Made by a program: the position numbers and the translations under genes. DNA of 64,000 nt from Vavraia culicis subsp. floridensis (lineage: Eukaryota > Microsporidia > Pleistophoridae): positions 1 to 64,000 of the forward strand of contig NW_007360615.1 of assembly GCF_000192795.1 (NCBI RefSeq), read 5' to 3'. Positions 10,340 through 21,041 of the stretch are shown here, piece after piece. The notes under the pieces were generated by a model, which worked only from the letters and a program-made list of their open reading frames with translations, had not been told where the DNA came from and did no database searches. Numbering within the stretch: position 1 is the stretch's first letter; each line of letters starts with the position of its first letter.

Positions 10340-10558
10340 TTTTGCAGGGGCGTGATGGTAAAAAAATAGAAATGTGATGTGCGGACAGTCAACATGACAC
10401 GAGATGTATTTTCATCAAGCCTTGATGCTATGCAATGAACAGAGCTCTGCATACTTCATTTTAGACTGTATCAGGTGATAAAATTTTGTACACAGCACCA
10501 AAAATGCATCTGTCGTTATAAAACTTGTTCTAAAATTACTTCAACATACGTTTTACTT

Positions 10559-11461
10559 TCAAAACTCATCTGATTTGCTAACTAAAGCTTTTTTCTTCAT
10601 TTTATCTGCCCACTCCAGTACCATTTGTACTCCGTGCGATAGTATTTTTTCCCAGGTTTTAAACGAATTATTGATTAGACTCAAGTTTGCATAGAGATCA
10701 TCCCATAATCGAGAATTGATATTCAAGCGAAAAATATATAAATTGAGGCCTTCAGGCGAAAGTATCGAGTCCAACTGATTTCTACTCGAAACTATCGAAG
10801 TATTAACATAGTAATCACGGTGTATTTTCATAAAATGATTTAACGGATCAATACGGGCGAGTAAATGAATATCTTGCTGAAGAATTTCAAGTATATACTT
10901 GATGGTATCTTCGATCTGACCAACGCTTATACTGATAGTGCTTCTTGTACAGTTTTGTAATACGATGCGTAATGCATGCGTTTGTTTAAGTATGTTTGCT
11001 CTTTGTTTCTCTCTGTTTCTGTAGATATTTTCGACACATTTTATGTTTAATCCAGCTAATATCTTGAGGTGCTCGTATACGTAATTCTTGTCCCAGTAGG
11101 CGAATATTATGTCTGTGTATGCACGAAAATAGGCACAAAACGAAACAAACTCGGTCATTAACAAATATATACGCTTGTTACCAGGCGAATACTGTTCATT
11201 TACATCATATACCGTTCGATGCAACTCGATATTCACCTCTTTCCCATGCAATCTGGATACCTCACTGCTAGTATCTGAACTGTTCATAGAATAAATGAAA
11301 GATCCAAAGAATAAATATTCATAAAAATACATGGTTCTCAAAATTTTACCACTATTTATAGTTTTAATTAATAAATATTTTTTTACCATTTTATACTCTG
11401 AGTGAACAAATAAGTATAGAAAACTTAGGGAAGTTAATTCTGAAAACCGGTAGCATTCCAT
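10559..11461 (-). CDS. unrecognised protein
   Basis: I do not recognise this roughly 300-residue protein. The frame is open upstream of 11461 only from a GTG. In-frame ATGs at 11461, 11389, 11332 and 11287 are all possible starts and none has a CCC signal. The first 60 residues contain aromatic-rich hydrophobic stretches (TSLSFLYLFVHSEY, MYFYEYLFFGSFIYS). If translation begins at 11287 these are not part of the protein. The remainder is predicted helical, alternating hydrophobic and charged residues, with no metal-binding or nucleotide-binding motif. A lineage-specific gene is the best guess, and it is more A+T-rich than its neighbours. Confidence 0.55.
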   Translation of the reverse strand: MECYRFSELTSLSFLYLFVHSEYKMVKKYLLIKTINSGKILRTMYFYEYLFFGSFIYSMNSSDTSSEVSRLHGKEVNIELHRTVYDVNEQYSPGNKRIYLLMTEFVSFCAYFRAYTDIIFAYWDKNYVYEHLKILAGLNIKCVENIYRNREKQRANILKQTHALRIVLQNCTRSTISISVGQIEDTIKYILEILQQDIHLLARIDPLNHFMKIHRDYYVNTSIVSSRNQLDSILSPEGLNLYIFRLNINSRLWDDLYANLSLINNSFKTWEKILSHGVQMVLEWADKMKKKALVSKSDEF

Positions 11462-12174
11462 GTTTTGCCGTGACTTCACTTCCCGCTGTCATTATTTTTC
11501 AACTGATATCTTCCCATTTATTAACTGTCATATGGATAGATGCATATTGAAAGGTGATTCGTAAGGACAACAACAATAATTACAAGCAATATCATACCAG
11601 GTTTTATGGGCGATGCATCATAGAACAACGAGGATGGAAGCAACAAATGATAACATTACAAAAAGAAAGTACATCCTAACCAAGAGGTATTACATTTGTG
11701 CATCTTTCCTTTCGTAAAGACAAGTTCAGTTTTTTCGCCAGCTCTGCAGGATAAAAATACAAAAGTATCTTTGGTGGCTACAACTGACCTTGCGAGAAAC
11801 AAGCATGGTATTTAACTAAATTTATTCACTAAAAATCGTTTATAACGGGTCTATCTGTGTAATACCGGAGGTCAACCGCTCTTTTTTAGTCATCCAACAA
11901 AACGCCTGTAATAGTAGACAACCAAAATAAAAATTAGTCTATGCTGCAGTCCAAACGCTATCAAAACTGCGAATAAAACACGGTAATGGCATGCACCGCA
12001 CACCACGTGCTAACTAGAATAAAAATGAGCAAAATCGTACGATTAGTAAATTGTAACACGCACTTAAGGAACACCATATACAAATAACAAACTGATAAAA
12101 ATACTGCTCCTCATATCAATATTAAATAAAATATCTCAACTTAGTAGCGGGAACGATTACATTTCCGAACAGAT
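11462..12174. other. intergenic, no supported gene
   Basis: No open frame of note, no tRNA and no repeat were seen. A-rich tracts are common. Confidence 0.6.
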
Positions 12175-13041
12175 TTATTTCTCCTTTCTATTTCTTACTA
12201 AATCATTGACTAATATAAAAGACTTCGCAACCGACCCTACATAATTGCTCATTTCGTTCATCTTCGTGGAATTGTTGACACTAAGAACGCTGCTAAGACA
12301 TTCCTTGAAAGAAAATATCAGGCTCTCATTCATTGGTGAATTGTTGTTTATGATATTATCAAGCTCATTTATTATCGCCTGCAGATTACTTGAATACACA
12401 TTCAGAGAGTCTTTTATGTCCTTGTAAGATTCGAAGTGCGGGGAGTATGAATCATCTTTTATATCCCTGATAAGATGCTCAACACCCACTTCTTCCGCTT
12501 CTTCAGCTTCAATATTCGCAAAAACATGCCTAAAATTATCATTCTCCAACTCATAGACCCGCACCGGTATCCCCTTTGTTGTTGACTTCACATCAACAAT
12601 CACAAGATATGGATCGTCAGCATAGCGCGAAAAAGACTGCGTGATTTGCAGGTCATTAGAAAAGAGGTCTGGTCCAGAATGATACCACCCCAGGATCGTT
12701 TCTTTCGCATTTACCTTAAAAAACAGTTCAAACATGTTCTCGAGATAGGATGTATCAATGAACCAGTTACTGTTGTATTCCTCGTCAAAGGGAACAGCAA
12801 ACGAGTTTGTTATGTGAATTTCCGTATGATATTCCGAATTGCCATCGCCATTTTTCACTTTCTGCCTGTACCCCAGGATCACGCCTACCACACGCGCGCC
12901 ATCCACTCTATGATAATGATCCACCACTGAGAGAAGCACCAGAGGATGCACAATCACTTTGTTCTTTTGCATCGCTCCCATGTTCTCGTTTTGTCTCTCG
13001 CACCTATTTGCATTGTCCTCGTCAGATGTAGATCGTGTCAT
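12175..13041 (-). CDS. RPN8: 26S proteasome lid subunit RPN8, MPN domain
   Basis: RPN8 is a structural lid subunit that pairs with the deubiquitinase RPN11 in the 26S proteasome. The MPN domain spans about residues 25-160 (VIVHPLVLLSVVDHYHRV, RVVGVILG, FAVPFDEE, GWYHSGPDLFSND). The zinc-binding JAMM pattern (HxH...SxxD) is not complete, as expected for RPN8 rather than RPN11. The C-terminal half is helical and ends in a long helix pair (SFKECLSSVLSVNNSTKMNEM...) like that which bundles with other lid subunits. At 288 residues it is slightly shorter than fungal RPN8. ATG 13041 is preferred over an upstream TTG because ACCCCT lies directly before it. Confidence 0.93.
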   Translation of the reverse strand: MTRSTSDEDNANRCERQNENMGAMQKNKVIVHPLVLLSVVDHYHRVDGARVVGVILGYRQKVKNGDGNSEYHTEIHITNSFAVPFDEEYNSNWFIDTSYLENMFELFFKVNAKETILGWYHSGPDLFSNDLQITQSFSRYADDPYLVIVDVKSTTKGIPVRVYELENDNFRHVFANIEAEEAEEVGVEHLIRDIKDDSYSPHFESYKDIKDSLNVYSSNLQAIINELDNIINNNSPMNESLIFSFKECLSSVLSVNNSTKMNEMSNYVGSVAKSFILVNDLVRNRKEK

Positions 13042-13839
13042 AGGGGTCAATAAAAAAAATTAACAAATCCGGTTCAAAATTTGTTGTTAATTAGCACGGG
13101 ACCAGCGCTAAGCCAGAGAAGATCTTAATATCTCGTGGATAAAAAGTATTTTAACAAATATAATGTTAATATATCGAGATACTGTCGTTTTCTTTGATCA
13201 AAACTATATTTTTGGCAGTAGCACGCCGTTTTGCGAGCATGAGGTATCATCGGTATGTTTCAATCAAGTGTCATGTTATGTTAGGGCAGTATTCTTAACC
13301 AGACTCGATAATGTTTGTCTTTTGTTGTGTATTTCCAGTTGCTTATGTTGTAAATAACTGCCACCACAAATGCTCGTTAATTAACAAACCAAAATATACT
13401 GATTATCATCATGAAGGGCATAGAACGCTCCAATAAAGATATTGATCATAGCTCCAACAGACTAAGTGTGCATTTCGCGGAATAGATGCGTATGGCATTG
13501 ATAGTATCAATAAAAATGGCTTATCTATACAAAAAGACGCTTTTATATGAGTAGATCCTGAACTGGCAGTCACAAATGCATTCACGCTGTTCGAGCAGGT
13601 GCTATTGTGAGTGCAATTTATAGCCTATTTACGGTCGATGTCTTAGATGCATTCTTACCGTGATAATTACCATGGTTGAGAGACCCTCCCTGGAGACAGC
13701 ATAACTATGCAAATTACACTTGATCGCTGTTTTGGTATCATTTTCAGTGAACACTCGACTAATCAACGTATTTGCGCTACATTCTTGGTATTTTTGGAAA
13801 ACTCACTCCATTTCTTTGAACCATATTATTTACCCATCT
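13042..13839. other. intergenic, divergent RPN8 and TFB2 genes
   Basis: The right end is open in frame with TFB2 from 13720, but the 40 extra residues are not TFB2-like and the CCC signal marks the internal ATG. Nothing else was seen. Confidence 0.6.
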
Positions 13840-15114
13840 ATGGCAGTCCCAGAAATCATCTCGTTCCTTTCGCAAAAAGTAAACCTCCCCCAGCTGCGGA
13901 AAAATCCTTTATTTTCAATAGCTCTACTCAAAGTACTGGGCCATTCTACAAAGGAGCTTCTCTTCAATCTCCTGACCACAAATCTCAACATAAAGAATTT
14001 AAACACAAGCGATGACAAGCAAAACAAAGAAATAATATCAAACCTGCGCATACTGTACCTTTTGAAGCTGATACAGAAGGATAACGGATTCATTTTGCTT
14101 AACGACGATTTCAGATGCGGTTTTGTTTCTAGTATGGAACTAGTTCGCGTTAGAAACTGTTTTGAGGCGATGCAATGTGTTAATACAGCGAATACGCTCT
14201 CGTTTGATAACATTTTGCGTATGCTTGTCAACGACCGAAATGCCTGGGTGAATGAAGTTGTTCTTGATGTGCTGCAATATGCTAAACTGATAAACGTGAA
14301 AAAGGAGATTACGCACTCCGGTTTTGAGTTTTTATTGAAAAATAGGAAGGAACAGATGTGGTTTCTGATTCTGAATGGGATATTGATGCTTGGAAAAAGC
14401 TATGTGGACTGGTTGATCATGATTGTGTTCGAAATGGGGATGTACGAGCGATACCGCTGGCTCAAAGTTAACGAAGCGAAGATTTTCTGTGATGTCTGTG
14501 AACATAGCAACAACACTGGTAGTGTAGGTGGTGGGGAAGAGGGCGACATTCTTTTTCGTTTTTTAAAATATCTCTCTTATCTTGGCATAATACAACACAG
14601 CAATGACATGGTAAAACCTACAGAAGAGTATTTTCTCCTTTTTTCGTCCGCTTCCACCCAGGATTCGTTTCTCGTTGTTGAAACAAACTACAAATTGTAT
14701 GCTTACACTACGTCTTCACACGAGCTGAGCATTATCAAGCTCTTTTGCCAGATCATACGAGAGCTCCCAAACTTGGTGGTAGCACACATAACGGAGGAGA
14801 GTGTTAACGCTGCGTTCGTGAAAGGAATAACGGGCCAACAAATTGTTGATTATTTGAATGAAAAAAGCAGATCTGAACTACCTGTTGTTGTTCTTGAACA
14901 AATATTAATATGGGAAAGGAAGCGGGACCGGATGAAATGTATGGATGCGGTGATCTATTCGCATTTTATGACCTATGGAGAATACGAAATTACGTATAAA
15001 TATTGCAAGGAGAAAGGCGCTCTGGTTGATTATGATGAGTTTAGAAGATTGCTCGTTGTCAAGTTGGAATACCACAACGATGTCAAGAATTTCATCAAGA
15101 GCAATATAAAGTAG
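13840..15114 (+). CDS. TFB2: TFIIH core subunit TFB2 (p52)
   Basis: TFB2 anchors and stimulates the XPB helicase inside TFIIH, for promoter opening and nucleotide-excision repair. The 424-residue product shows the family's winged-helix-rich N-terminal part (IISFLSQKVNLPQLRKN; TKELLFNLLTTNL; RILYLLKLIQ). The diagnostic C-terminal block is present: GITGQQIVDYLNEKSR, then LPVVVLEQILIWERKRDRMK, and YGEYEITYKYCKEKGALVDYDEFRRLLVV. The start at 13840 follows ACCCATCT. The protein is somewhat shorter than fungal p52 (about 500 residues). It is paired in this window with another TFIIH subunit, SSL1, near the right end. Confidence 0.92.
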   Translation: MAVPEIISFLSQKVNLPQLRKNPLFSIALLKVLGHSTKELLFNLLTTNLNIKNLNTSDDKQNKEIISNLRILYLLKLIQKDNGFILLNDDFRCGFVSSMELVRVRNCFEAMQCVNTANTLSFDNILRMLVNDRNAWVNEVVLDVLQYAKLINVKKEITHSGFEFLLKNRKEQMWFLILNGILMLGKSYVDWLIMIVFEMGMYERYRWLKVNEAKIFCDVCEHSNNTGSVGGGEEGDILFRFLKYLSYLGIIQHSNDMVKPTEEYFLLFSSASTQDSFLVVETNYKLYAYTTSSHELSIIKLFCQIIRELPNLVVAHITEESVNAAFVKGITGQQIVDYLNEKSRSELPVVVLEQILIWERKRDRMKCMDAVIYSHFMTYGEYEITYKYCKEKGALVDYDEFRRLLVVKLEYHNDVKNFIKSNIK

Positions 15115-17090
15115 GAGCGCTTTTGTAGTGAATATGAGCGTGCACATCTACCATTGTCGTATTTTGATGCTTGGTAGGTTTTAAGTTATTCCATAATATG
15201 GGCTGTTACAGCATATAAATATTTAAAATTTTACCAGTATTCCCAAATATGGTTATTATTCCCGTATAATTGGTTATAACACTTGAGTGCTCTTCTGCTG
15301 CGGTGCAGGTCTTACCATCCATATTTTTAATAACTTTAGCGAATTTTCATACTTTACGCACCTAACCAAGGCCTTGCAAGCTAATAAATGGTTCAATTGT
15401 TGATCACAGCAACAATTGCGGTAAATATTGGAATTAACCGTTGGTCCTCTGGTGTATTGTATGGTATTGATAACTTAACGAACGCATTGTTCTAATAATG
15501 AGATGTTTTGTGCTTTTTAATCACGGGATGTTTCCAATTTTAACAAGGCCAATTCAACGGATGAATTTGTGTGAGCCGATAGGGCCAGAACACAAAATGA
15601 TGCCAAATGTCCAGTCACACACTTGTCTTATTGTCAAGATAAATTTTATAAAATGAGTTTTACTTGTGATCAGAGTTCCTCATAGGCTGGCACAGTATAA
15701 AAATGTTAGACTTACTATCTTTATGTGTTAACATTAAATGAGGTGTATATCATATAAATAATAACAAATAAGAGAGTTACAATCTCTTGGTGCCAATTTG
15801 TTCACTAAAAGCATGCTTATTCATTTACACGCCATCTTCACATATCTACTCTGATGTCAACAAAGAAAAAAATGCCCTATTTTAGCAATATAACTGTGAT
15901 TTAGTAGCGCTTTCTCGTGTTGTTAATGTTTGTTGGGGCTTTTCTGAACAATTTTGTGGAATTGCTGGCGTAAAGTGCTTTTTCCACAATGCAGCTCGTG
16001 AAAGGAACAAGTTAAAATTAGCACTACACCGACAAGAACACCGGTAACGAAAAATATAACGTATTCTTACCAATTGTTGTGCTTTCTCTGGTCAGATAAT
16101 GCCGTTCGTTCCCGGAATAAGTGTTACAAATTTATTCTACCGTGGATTAATCGTGAATGCTATGAACAGGAGTGATAGAACACGTAAATGTGCTATTACA
16201 TAATACCATAACATATCCAATGCTATTCCCGGCAAAGTGTCTAACGGATGCTTCTTACACTTCTACGTTAAACAAACTGATCAACAACGAATGTTTCTAC
16301 TTCTGTTTTAATTATACCACAATGACAGGCTTAATACAGCAGCTCAAGTGCAAATGACCGCCATAAACATCAACGCTCAGCATGCATCTAAATGGACCGT
16401 GGTATAACGCTCATCACCACCTCACAGCATCAATGTAAATATGAGTATCTTAAAAATGATTTTTAGCAGGCTTTTTCGCATGTCCAGGCATTCTAGGTTC
16501 CTTAAATAAACCACATACATCAATTATCTTTCTTCCAGATTAATCAATGAGTCATCGCGGTGGATCTGATAAAGACGCTGACGAATAGAAGTTAACATGG
16601 AGGATGTCGTATCTCATCGTATAAATTATTAGATAGCGTAAAAAAGTGTTCTAAGTGTATTTTGGACCTGCAGAAGAAATTCTGTTGGTAAGGTATCTAC
16701 GCTATGAACGAAGCTATCTGCTAATTATTTGTATCAGATGTTCACGACAGCATGGCCCGTTTTTACACTGAAGCATCGCCAAACCTGCAATGACTGCGAA
16801 GGAGGCACAAGGCTGAGTTATACGCACTTGTGAGGTGGCGTGGCGATGCGGTAATACCGATGTAGCAGATAAATTTACTGATATTAGCACAAAAATACGG
16901 CACTAGATATGTTTACAGCACATGAACAAATGGTGCGTCCATAGTGTTTAAGACAGTTCGCCATTTATCGGAGATAGAACGGCGTATTAGAGAAACAGAC
17001 TGACGCATCAAACTACGTGTTTCATAAACCAACGCATCAGCTACCATGTACTAGAGCATACCAATAGTCTTTATTTGTGATATATTAGGG
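15115..17090. other. 2-kb intergenic region, convergent genes
   Basis: This long gap contains only frames of about 60 codons without motifs. I see no RNA gene or repeat, and it does not look like a decayed copy of a neighbour. Confidence 0.55.
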
Positions 17091-18116
17091 CTACCTACCA
17101 TCTCCTATCAGCATAGGAACGAATACCATGAGTATTCCTGTCCATTGCAGAATGTTTATGTTATGTCCATAAACAAGCACCGAAAAGACCACACTCAGCA
17201 TTTTGCGTGTCGATGTAACGATGATCAAGCTCAGTGCACCATGCTCTTTTATCATTGAAAAGACCACGCAATGTCCGCAGGCGTTCAAAAACGACGTAAG
17301 GATTATCAGAAAAAACGAGTGTGGGTTTCTGAGGAAAATCGCCAGGGAGCTGGTCAGTTGGTCAGAAAATGGTGGGAATATGAGCAGAGCAGATAAAATC
17401 AGCGAAATTATGCTGCAAAAGAACATCATGCGGAGAAAGTGTGGCTTTCTCTTCTTGAACGTAAATTCTTGCATAGAGCTCGTAAGGCCCTCAACGACCA
17501 GGCTTGATACCAACAAAATTGTTCCAATGAGCGTGTTTTCATTGTTCGTTCGTCTCTTGCTTTCGAAGTACATGAACATGAAGAGTCCAAGGGTCATGAA
17601 GAAAATCTTGATGAGCCTCTTGAGCCTTGTTCTCAGGTTGAAAAAGAAGTAGTTGGTGACAACGACCGGGAGGAGCTTGTTCGAGCGGGCGATAATGAGC
17701 GTGGGATAGCTCACAAAGTTTAAAGACCACAGACCAAGTTGGTTGGACAAAAATCTTCCGAGCGCAATTCCAAAGTACGAGTAGAGCGAACTGCCCCTTT
17801 TCTCTTCGATAGGCATTTTCATGGCAATAAGCAGGAAAAATGCAAACAGGGACGACGTTAAGTACTGTATGAAGGCCAGAAATGTGTAATTATTGAACGA
17901 ATCTGGTTTGTCTGGTGATATTATCCGTTCTTGCAGCAGGTTAGATCCGAGAAAGGTAAGGTATATTCCAATGGCGTGCGATAAGAGGTTTAACCGTCTA
18001 GTTGTGGATTTTCTTAGCATTGCAGTGTGTATTGTGTTGTTAGTTATGAGTTGCATTGGTTTTAAACTTCGAGCGATGTTTGAAACATTATCAGAGCAGG
18101 GAGATGATTGATGCAT
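17091..18116 (-). CDS. nucleotide-sugar transporter, UAA/SLC35B family
   Basis: This is a multi-pass membrane antiporter likely to move a UDP-sugar into the ER or Golgi lumen, in the SLC35B1/HUT1 group. About 8-10 hydrophobic helices are visible in 341 residues. The family motif region near the C-terminus reads GALSLIIVTSTRKMLSVVFS, followed by the last helix pair (INILQWTGILMVFVPMLIG). The earlier ARSNKLLPVV segment and the basic loop NLRTRLKRLIK also fit. The start is uncertain: ATG at 18116 gives about 45 polar residues before the first helix, and later in-frame ATGs at residues 21 and 33 would also work. The substrate cannot be read from sequence. Confidence 0.85.
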   Translation of the reverse strand: MHQSSPCSDNVSNIARSLKPMQLITNNTIHTAMLRKSTTRRLNLLSHAIGIYLTFLGSNLLQERIISPDKPDSFNNYTFLAFIQYLTSSLFAFFLLIAMKMPIEEKRGSSLYSYFGIALGRFLSNQLGLWSLNFVSYPTLIIARSNKLLPVVVTNYFFFNLRTRLKRLIKIFFMTLGLFMFMYFESKRRTNNENTLIGTILLVSSLVVEGLTSSMQEFTFKKRKPHFLRMMFFCSIISLILSALLIFPPFSDQLTSSLAIFLRNPHSFFLIILTSFLNACGHCVVFSMIKEHGALSLIIVTSTRKMLSVVFSVLVYGHNINILQWTGILMVFVPMLIGDGR

Positions 18117-18198
18117 GCAATTCAGCCCAACACAATCGAATATTGCCCAATAAAAGCACTAAATTAGACGTTTATTCGAATGAGACTGAATCTCAGCA

Positions 18199-18492
18199 CT
18201 AAATTGATCTTTGCAGGGCAGGTGCTATTACAGTGTTATACGTATGTTCATATCCTCTTCCCTGCTTGATAAACCTTTTATAATCCTCTTTGTCGTATTT
18301 GTAGGCATGGAATGAATCGTTTATAAAGTCCCAAATGTTTTCTGGTGTTATAATGTTCGGTTTCTTCATGTTCCGTAGTATTTTAAGCATAAGAAGATGT
18401 TTATGGATCCCTATGGGAGTTACGTGCCCTAATGCTTTTAGTATTCTAATCTTTATGTGTGGCTCGGATGCATTTGCTCTTTTCTGAACCAT
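18199..18492 (-). CDS. EAF7: EAF7/MRGBP-like NuA4 subunit, minimal
   Basis: EAF7 (MRGBP in animals) is a small subunit of the NuA4/TIP60 histone acetyltransferase that contacts the chromodomain protein EAF3. The CT20 core is visible across residues about 10-70: ILKALGHVTPIGIHKHLLMLKI, with the conserved G-H-x-P-x-G-x-x-K/R-H pattern, then TPENIWDFINDSFHAYKYDKEDYKRF, equivalent to the IW..L...Y segment. At 97 residues only the core domain remains and the charged C-terminal tail of yeast EAF7 is missing. CCC directly precedes the ATG. The SAGA subunit ADA2 is encoded 3 kb away. Confidence 0.75.
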   Translation of the reverse strand: MVQKRANASEPHIKIRILKALGHVTPIGIHKHLLMLKILRNMKKPNIITPENIWDFINDSFHAYKYDKEDYKRFIKQGRGYEHTYNTVIAPALQRSI

Positions 18493-18864
18493 GGGCTGGT
18501 ATTTTTGCTGAGTTATAAACTTGAGGCACAGACAGGGACAACATTCCGTGTTTTGTAGATATATGCATTGCTCAAGTGAACAAGTGCTGATAAAGATCGC
18601 ATTATCTATTTACGAATTGGATATGGTTTAGCTCGTGCATCTCAGTACGGATATGGTCGTAGGTAAGCAGCAAGAGAAACATTCTGGACATGTGCAGATT
18701 GCACGGCACGTACTAATGTGGCATATTCATATATTTCACTCAGAAAAAGATGTTTCTTCCGTGTCTAATATGTTCACTACCACACAAGGAATCAACAATG
18801 TAATCTACGAATGTTTACTTGTGTTTTGTATTGCAATAAATGATGTTATTTCTGATCTGTGCAA
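18493..18864. other. intergenic upstream of tRNA-Ile
   Basis: No supported gene. A 79-codon plus-strand frame ends just inside the tRNA and has no motif. Confidence 0.55.
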
Positions 18865-18982
18865 GCTCCCTTAGCTCAGTTGGTTTAGAGCATGGTGCTT
18901 ATAAGTTGTGGACCAACTACCTCAAAGTAGGCTTCAAAGCTGAGTTACGCCAGGGTCGTGGGTTCAACCCCCACAGGGAGCA
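18865..18982 (+). tRNA. tRNA-Ile(UAU) with a 43-nt intron
   Basis: The acceptor stem pairs GCTCCCT (18865-18871) with AGGGAGC (18975-18981), and the discriminator is A. The D stem is GCTC/GAGC. The anticodon stem TGGTG (18893-18897) pairs with CGCCA (18948-18952), including one U-G. The seven-base loop reads C-T-T-A-T-A-A once the intron is removed, giving anticodon UAU (isoleucine, AUA codon). The T arm is GTGGG-TTCAACC-CCCAC, with B-box GGTTCAACC. The intron is placed after position 37, at 18904-18946. The mature tRNA would be 75 nt. The 3' CCA is not encoded. Confidence 0.95.
18904..18946 (+). other. intron of tRNA-Ile(UAU)
   Basis: This 43-nt insertion lies one base 3' of the anticodon, the standard eukaryotic position for tRNA introns removed by the splicing endonuclease. 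Internally it can form short helices (GTTG/CAAC and CTAC/GTAG), so it may fold onto the anticodon arm. Confidence 0.85.
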
Positions 18983-19794
18983 TCCTTTTTGATTTTCGGT
19001 TTTTGCAGAAACTGAACCGCAATAGACAGGGAAATCGCATTGCCCGGCCGGGTTTGTTACCGTTTCTGCCAATTAAAATTGGTTATGATTGGGTGTTGCG
19101 TTGACCAATCCTTACTGGTAGAATCATTCACAGAACGACAACAGCCCATACGAAGATTTGTCTGGTGTTCATCTGCGCCTTTTAATAGCCTTGTCATATG
19201 ACACCCGTTAACAGATGGTAGTGTAATAAAATTGTTACTACCTCCAACTGAGGATAGATTAATGAAGGCTTTTACACATCGTGAGATAGCCTTGTGAACT
19301 TGATAATATTTATTAGACACATAATCTTATCGATACAACATTCTGATCTTTTCTGTGGTGCCGATAAAGTGGTAGTTAGATTTTAACTTGTTCTCGGTTT
19401 CATTTGATTATAAGTTGGGCAAATCTCTGACAAACCGTAATTCATCGCCTGAACGTATCAAACTCTCCACAAAAATGCTGTTGCTTGTTTATATGCCCTA
19501 TGTGAGATGGAAATAACTACTTCCGATAAAAAATGCTGGATGGTCCTTCACGTTCTGTTCAAATATTTTATTTTTGGTGTGATTGTTCATGATTCAGCTA
19601 AACATTGGACAGGACATCTTAACGCTGCTTTTTTCTGGATTTAGCACTGCACTACGCACGATTGTGAAGCAGCGAATGCATGCTTATTCGTAATAATCTT
19701 ATCAATGACACACTTTTACACATAGTTCTTGCTTTGTTCGTGGTGCTCCATTAAACAGGCCATTAACAATCGAGTAGCGAAACCCATAGTTTTA
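18983..19794. other. intergenic, no supported gene
   Basis: Only short motif-free frames. The tRNA is followed immediately by CCTTTTT, a likely RNA polymerase III stop. Confidence 0.55.
18984..18990 (+). terminator. oligo-T Pol III terminator after tRNA-Ile
   Basis: A run of five T residues begins three bases after the discriminator base, as expected for RNA polymerase III termination. Confidence 0.65.
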
Positions 19795-20553
19795 ATGGGC
19801 AGAAAAGAATTTCGTGAATATTTGAAACGGAAGGAATCAGAGGAGAAAGAACTGGAAAGAAAGAAGGCGATAATAAAGGACTCGTATCTTAACAACAAAC
19901 CGGTACCGTTTCATCTCCGATCCGAGGCCCGGGAGCTGATGGATGAAATTATATACGAGACAGGCCAACAAAGAGTCTCAAAACCATTGAATGTGTATGT
20001 GACCACATCAAGAGACCCGTCAAGCAGACTGAAACAGTTTGCCAAACACCTTTCACTAATTTTGAACGCCTCTTCTGTAACACGCGGTAGTATGACGATC
20101 AAGGAACTAGCCGAACAAAATTTTGATGTTTTGGTTATGGTTGGCGAGTCACATGGGCAGGCTAATTCGCTAATTCTAACATATTTTCCGTACGGACCGA
20201 CATTCTATTTCTCTCTGCACAATGTAAGGCTCCTTTCACGAACTAAGCCTTTTAGTACAAAGGCGCTGCTGATTTTGGAGAATTTCGGCACGGACATTGG
20301 GCTCAAGCTGAAACAAAATTTGAGCTATATGTTTCCGAGTGTCGAAAAAGGTAAGCGTGTCGTTGTATTTCATAACAAAGATGACATTATCAGATTCCGA
20401 CACTACTTCTTGGAACATAATCCTGAAGAGGACACTATACGGTTTGATATGAAATTATACAAAGTTATGAAAGGTTCGCTTGAGTTTGAAGGTGATCCCG
20501 AGTGGGAATTGAGAGCTTTTATAAATACCGCTAGCAAAAACAACGTGTTATAG
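19795..20553 (+). CDS. IMP4: IMP4, U3 snoRNP protein with Brix domain
   Basis: IMP4 is a U3 small nucleolar RNP protein required for early 18S rRNA processing in the SSU processome. The N-terminal basic helix (GRKEFREYLKRKESEE) precedes a Brix domain from about residue 65 to the end. Its first block is VYVTTSRDPSSRLKQFAKHLSLIL with TRGS, later DVLVMVGESHGQANSLILTYFPYGPTFYFSLHNV, and the closing acidic/aromatic block FEGDPEWELRAF. The length of 252 residues is close to but below yeast IMP4. ATG 19795 follows AACCCATAGTTTTA. The upstream open frame is not part of the protein. Confidence 0.93.
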   Translation: MGRKEFREYLKRKESEEKELERKKAIIKDSYLNNKPVPFHLRSEARELMDEIIYETGQQRVSKPLNVYVTTSRDPSSRLKQFAKHLSLILNASSVTRGSMTIKELAEQNFDVLVMVGESHGQANSLILTYFPYGPTFYFSLHNVRLLSRTKPFSTKALLILENFGTDIGLKLKQNLSYMFPSVEKGKRVVVFHNKDDIIRFRHYFLEHNPEEDTIRFDMKLYKVMKGSLEFEGDPEWELRAFINTASKNNVL

Positions 20554-21041
20554 AGGATACGTTGTACAGGTACTCTGACAAACGACAGTTGCTAGTAACT
20601 AAATTTATTCGTCAAATTGTTCTTTAGAGCACGCTATTTATTTCATTCTGTGCGATAAGCGATTTATACAACATTTTTAATCTCTGTCCACATGTTTGCC
20701 ACGAATATCTCACAACGAGTAACACAATGTCTGTAATTGGAGATTGCTACTCGTTTTCGCCAACAGGTCGTATTACATGTTCCATATCACAGATTTATTC
20801 GTAGCGCTGCCTTATACCATGCCGTGCAATTTTTGCTCTTGTTTGTATAATAAAAGGACATTCCGCTGCAGCCTCGAGACCAATTCGCGGATGGCAATAT
20901 CTTTGGAAGAATGCGTTTGTTAAAGTACCAAAGCCTGTTTCAGTACCTTTAGACACGTTCAAGGGATAAGTTTGTTTGTTCATTTGGTTGCACAGCATAT
21001 TTAGCGGGATGCATAGGCACACATACTTTTCGATACCATTT
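20554..21041. other. intergenic, no supported gene
   Basis: Only short motif-free frames seen on either strand. Confidence 0.5.
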
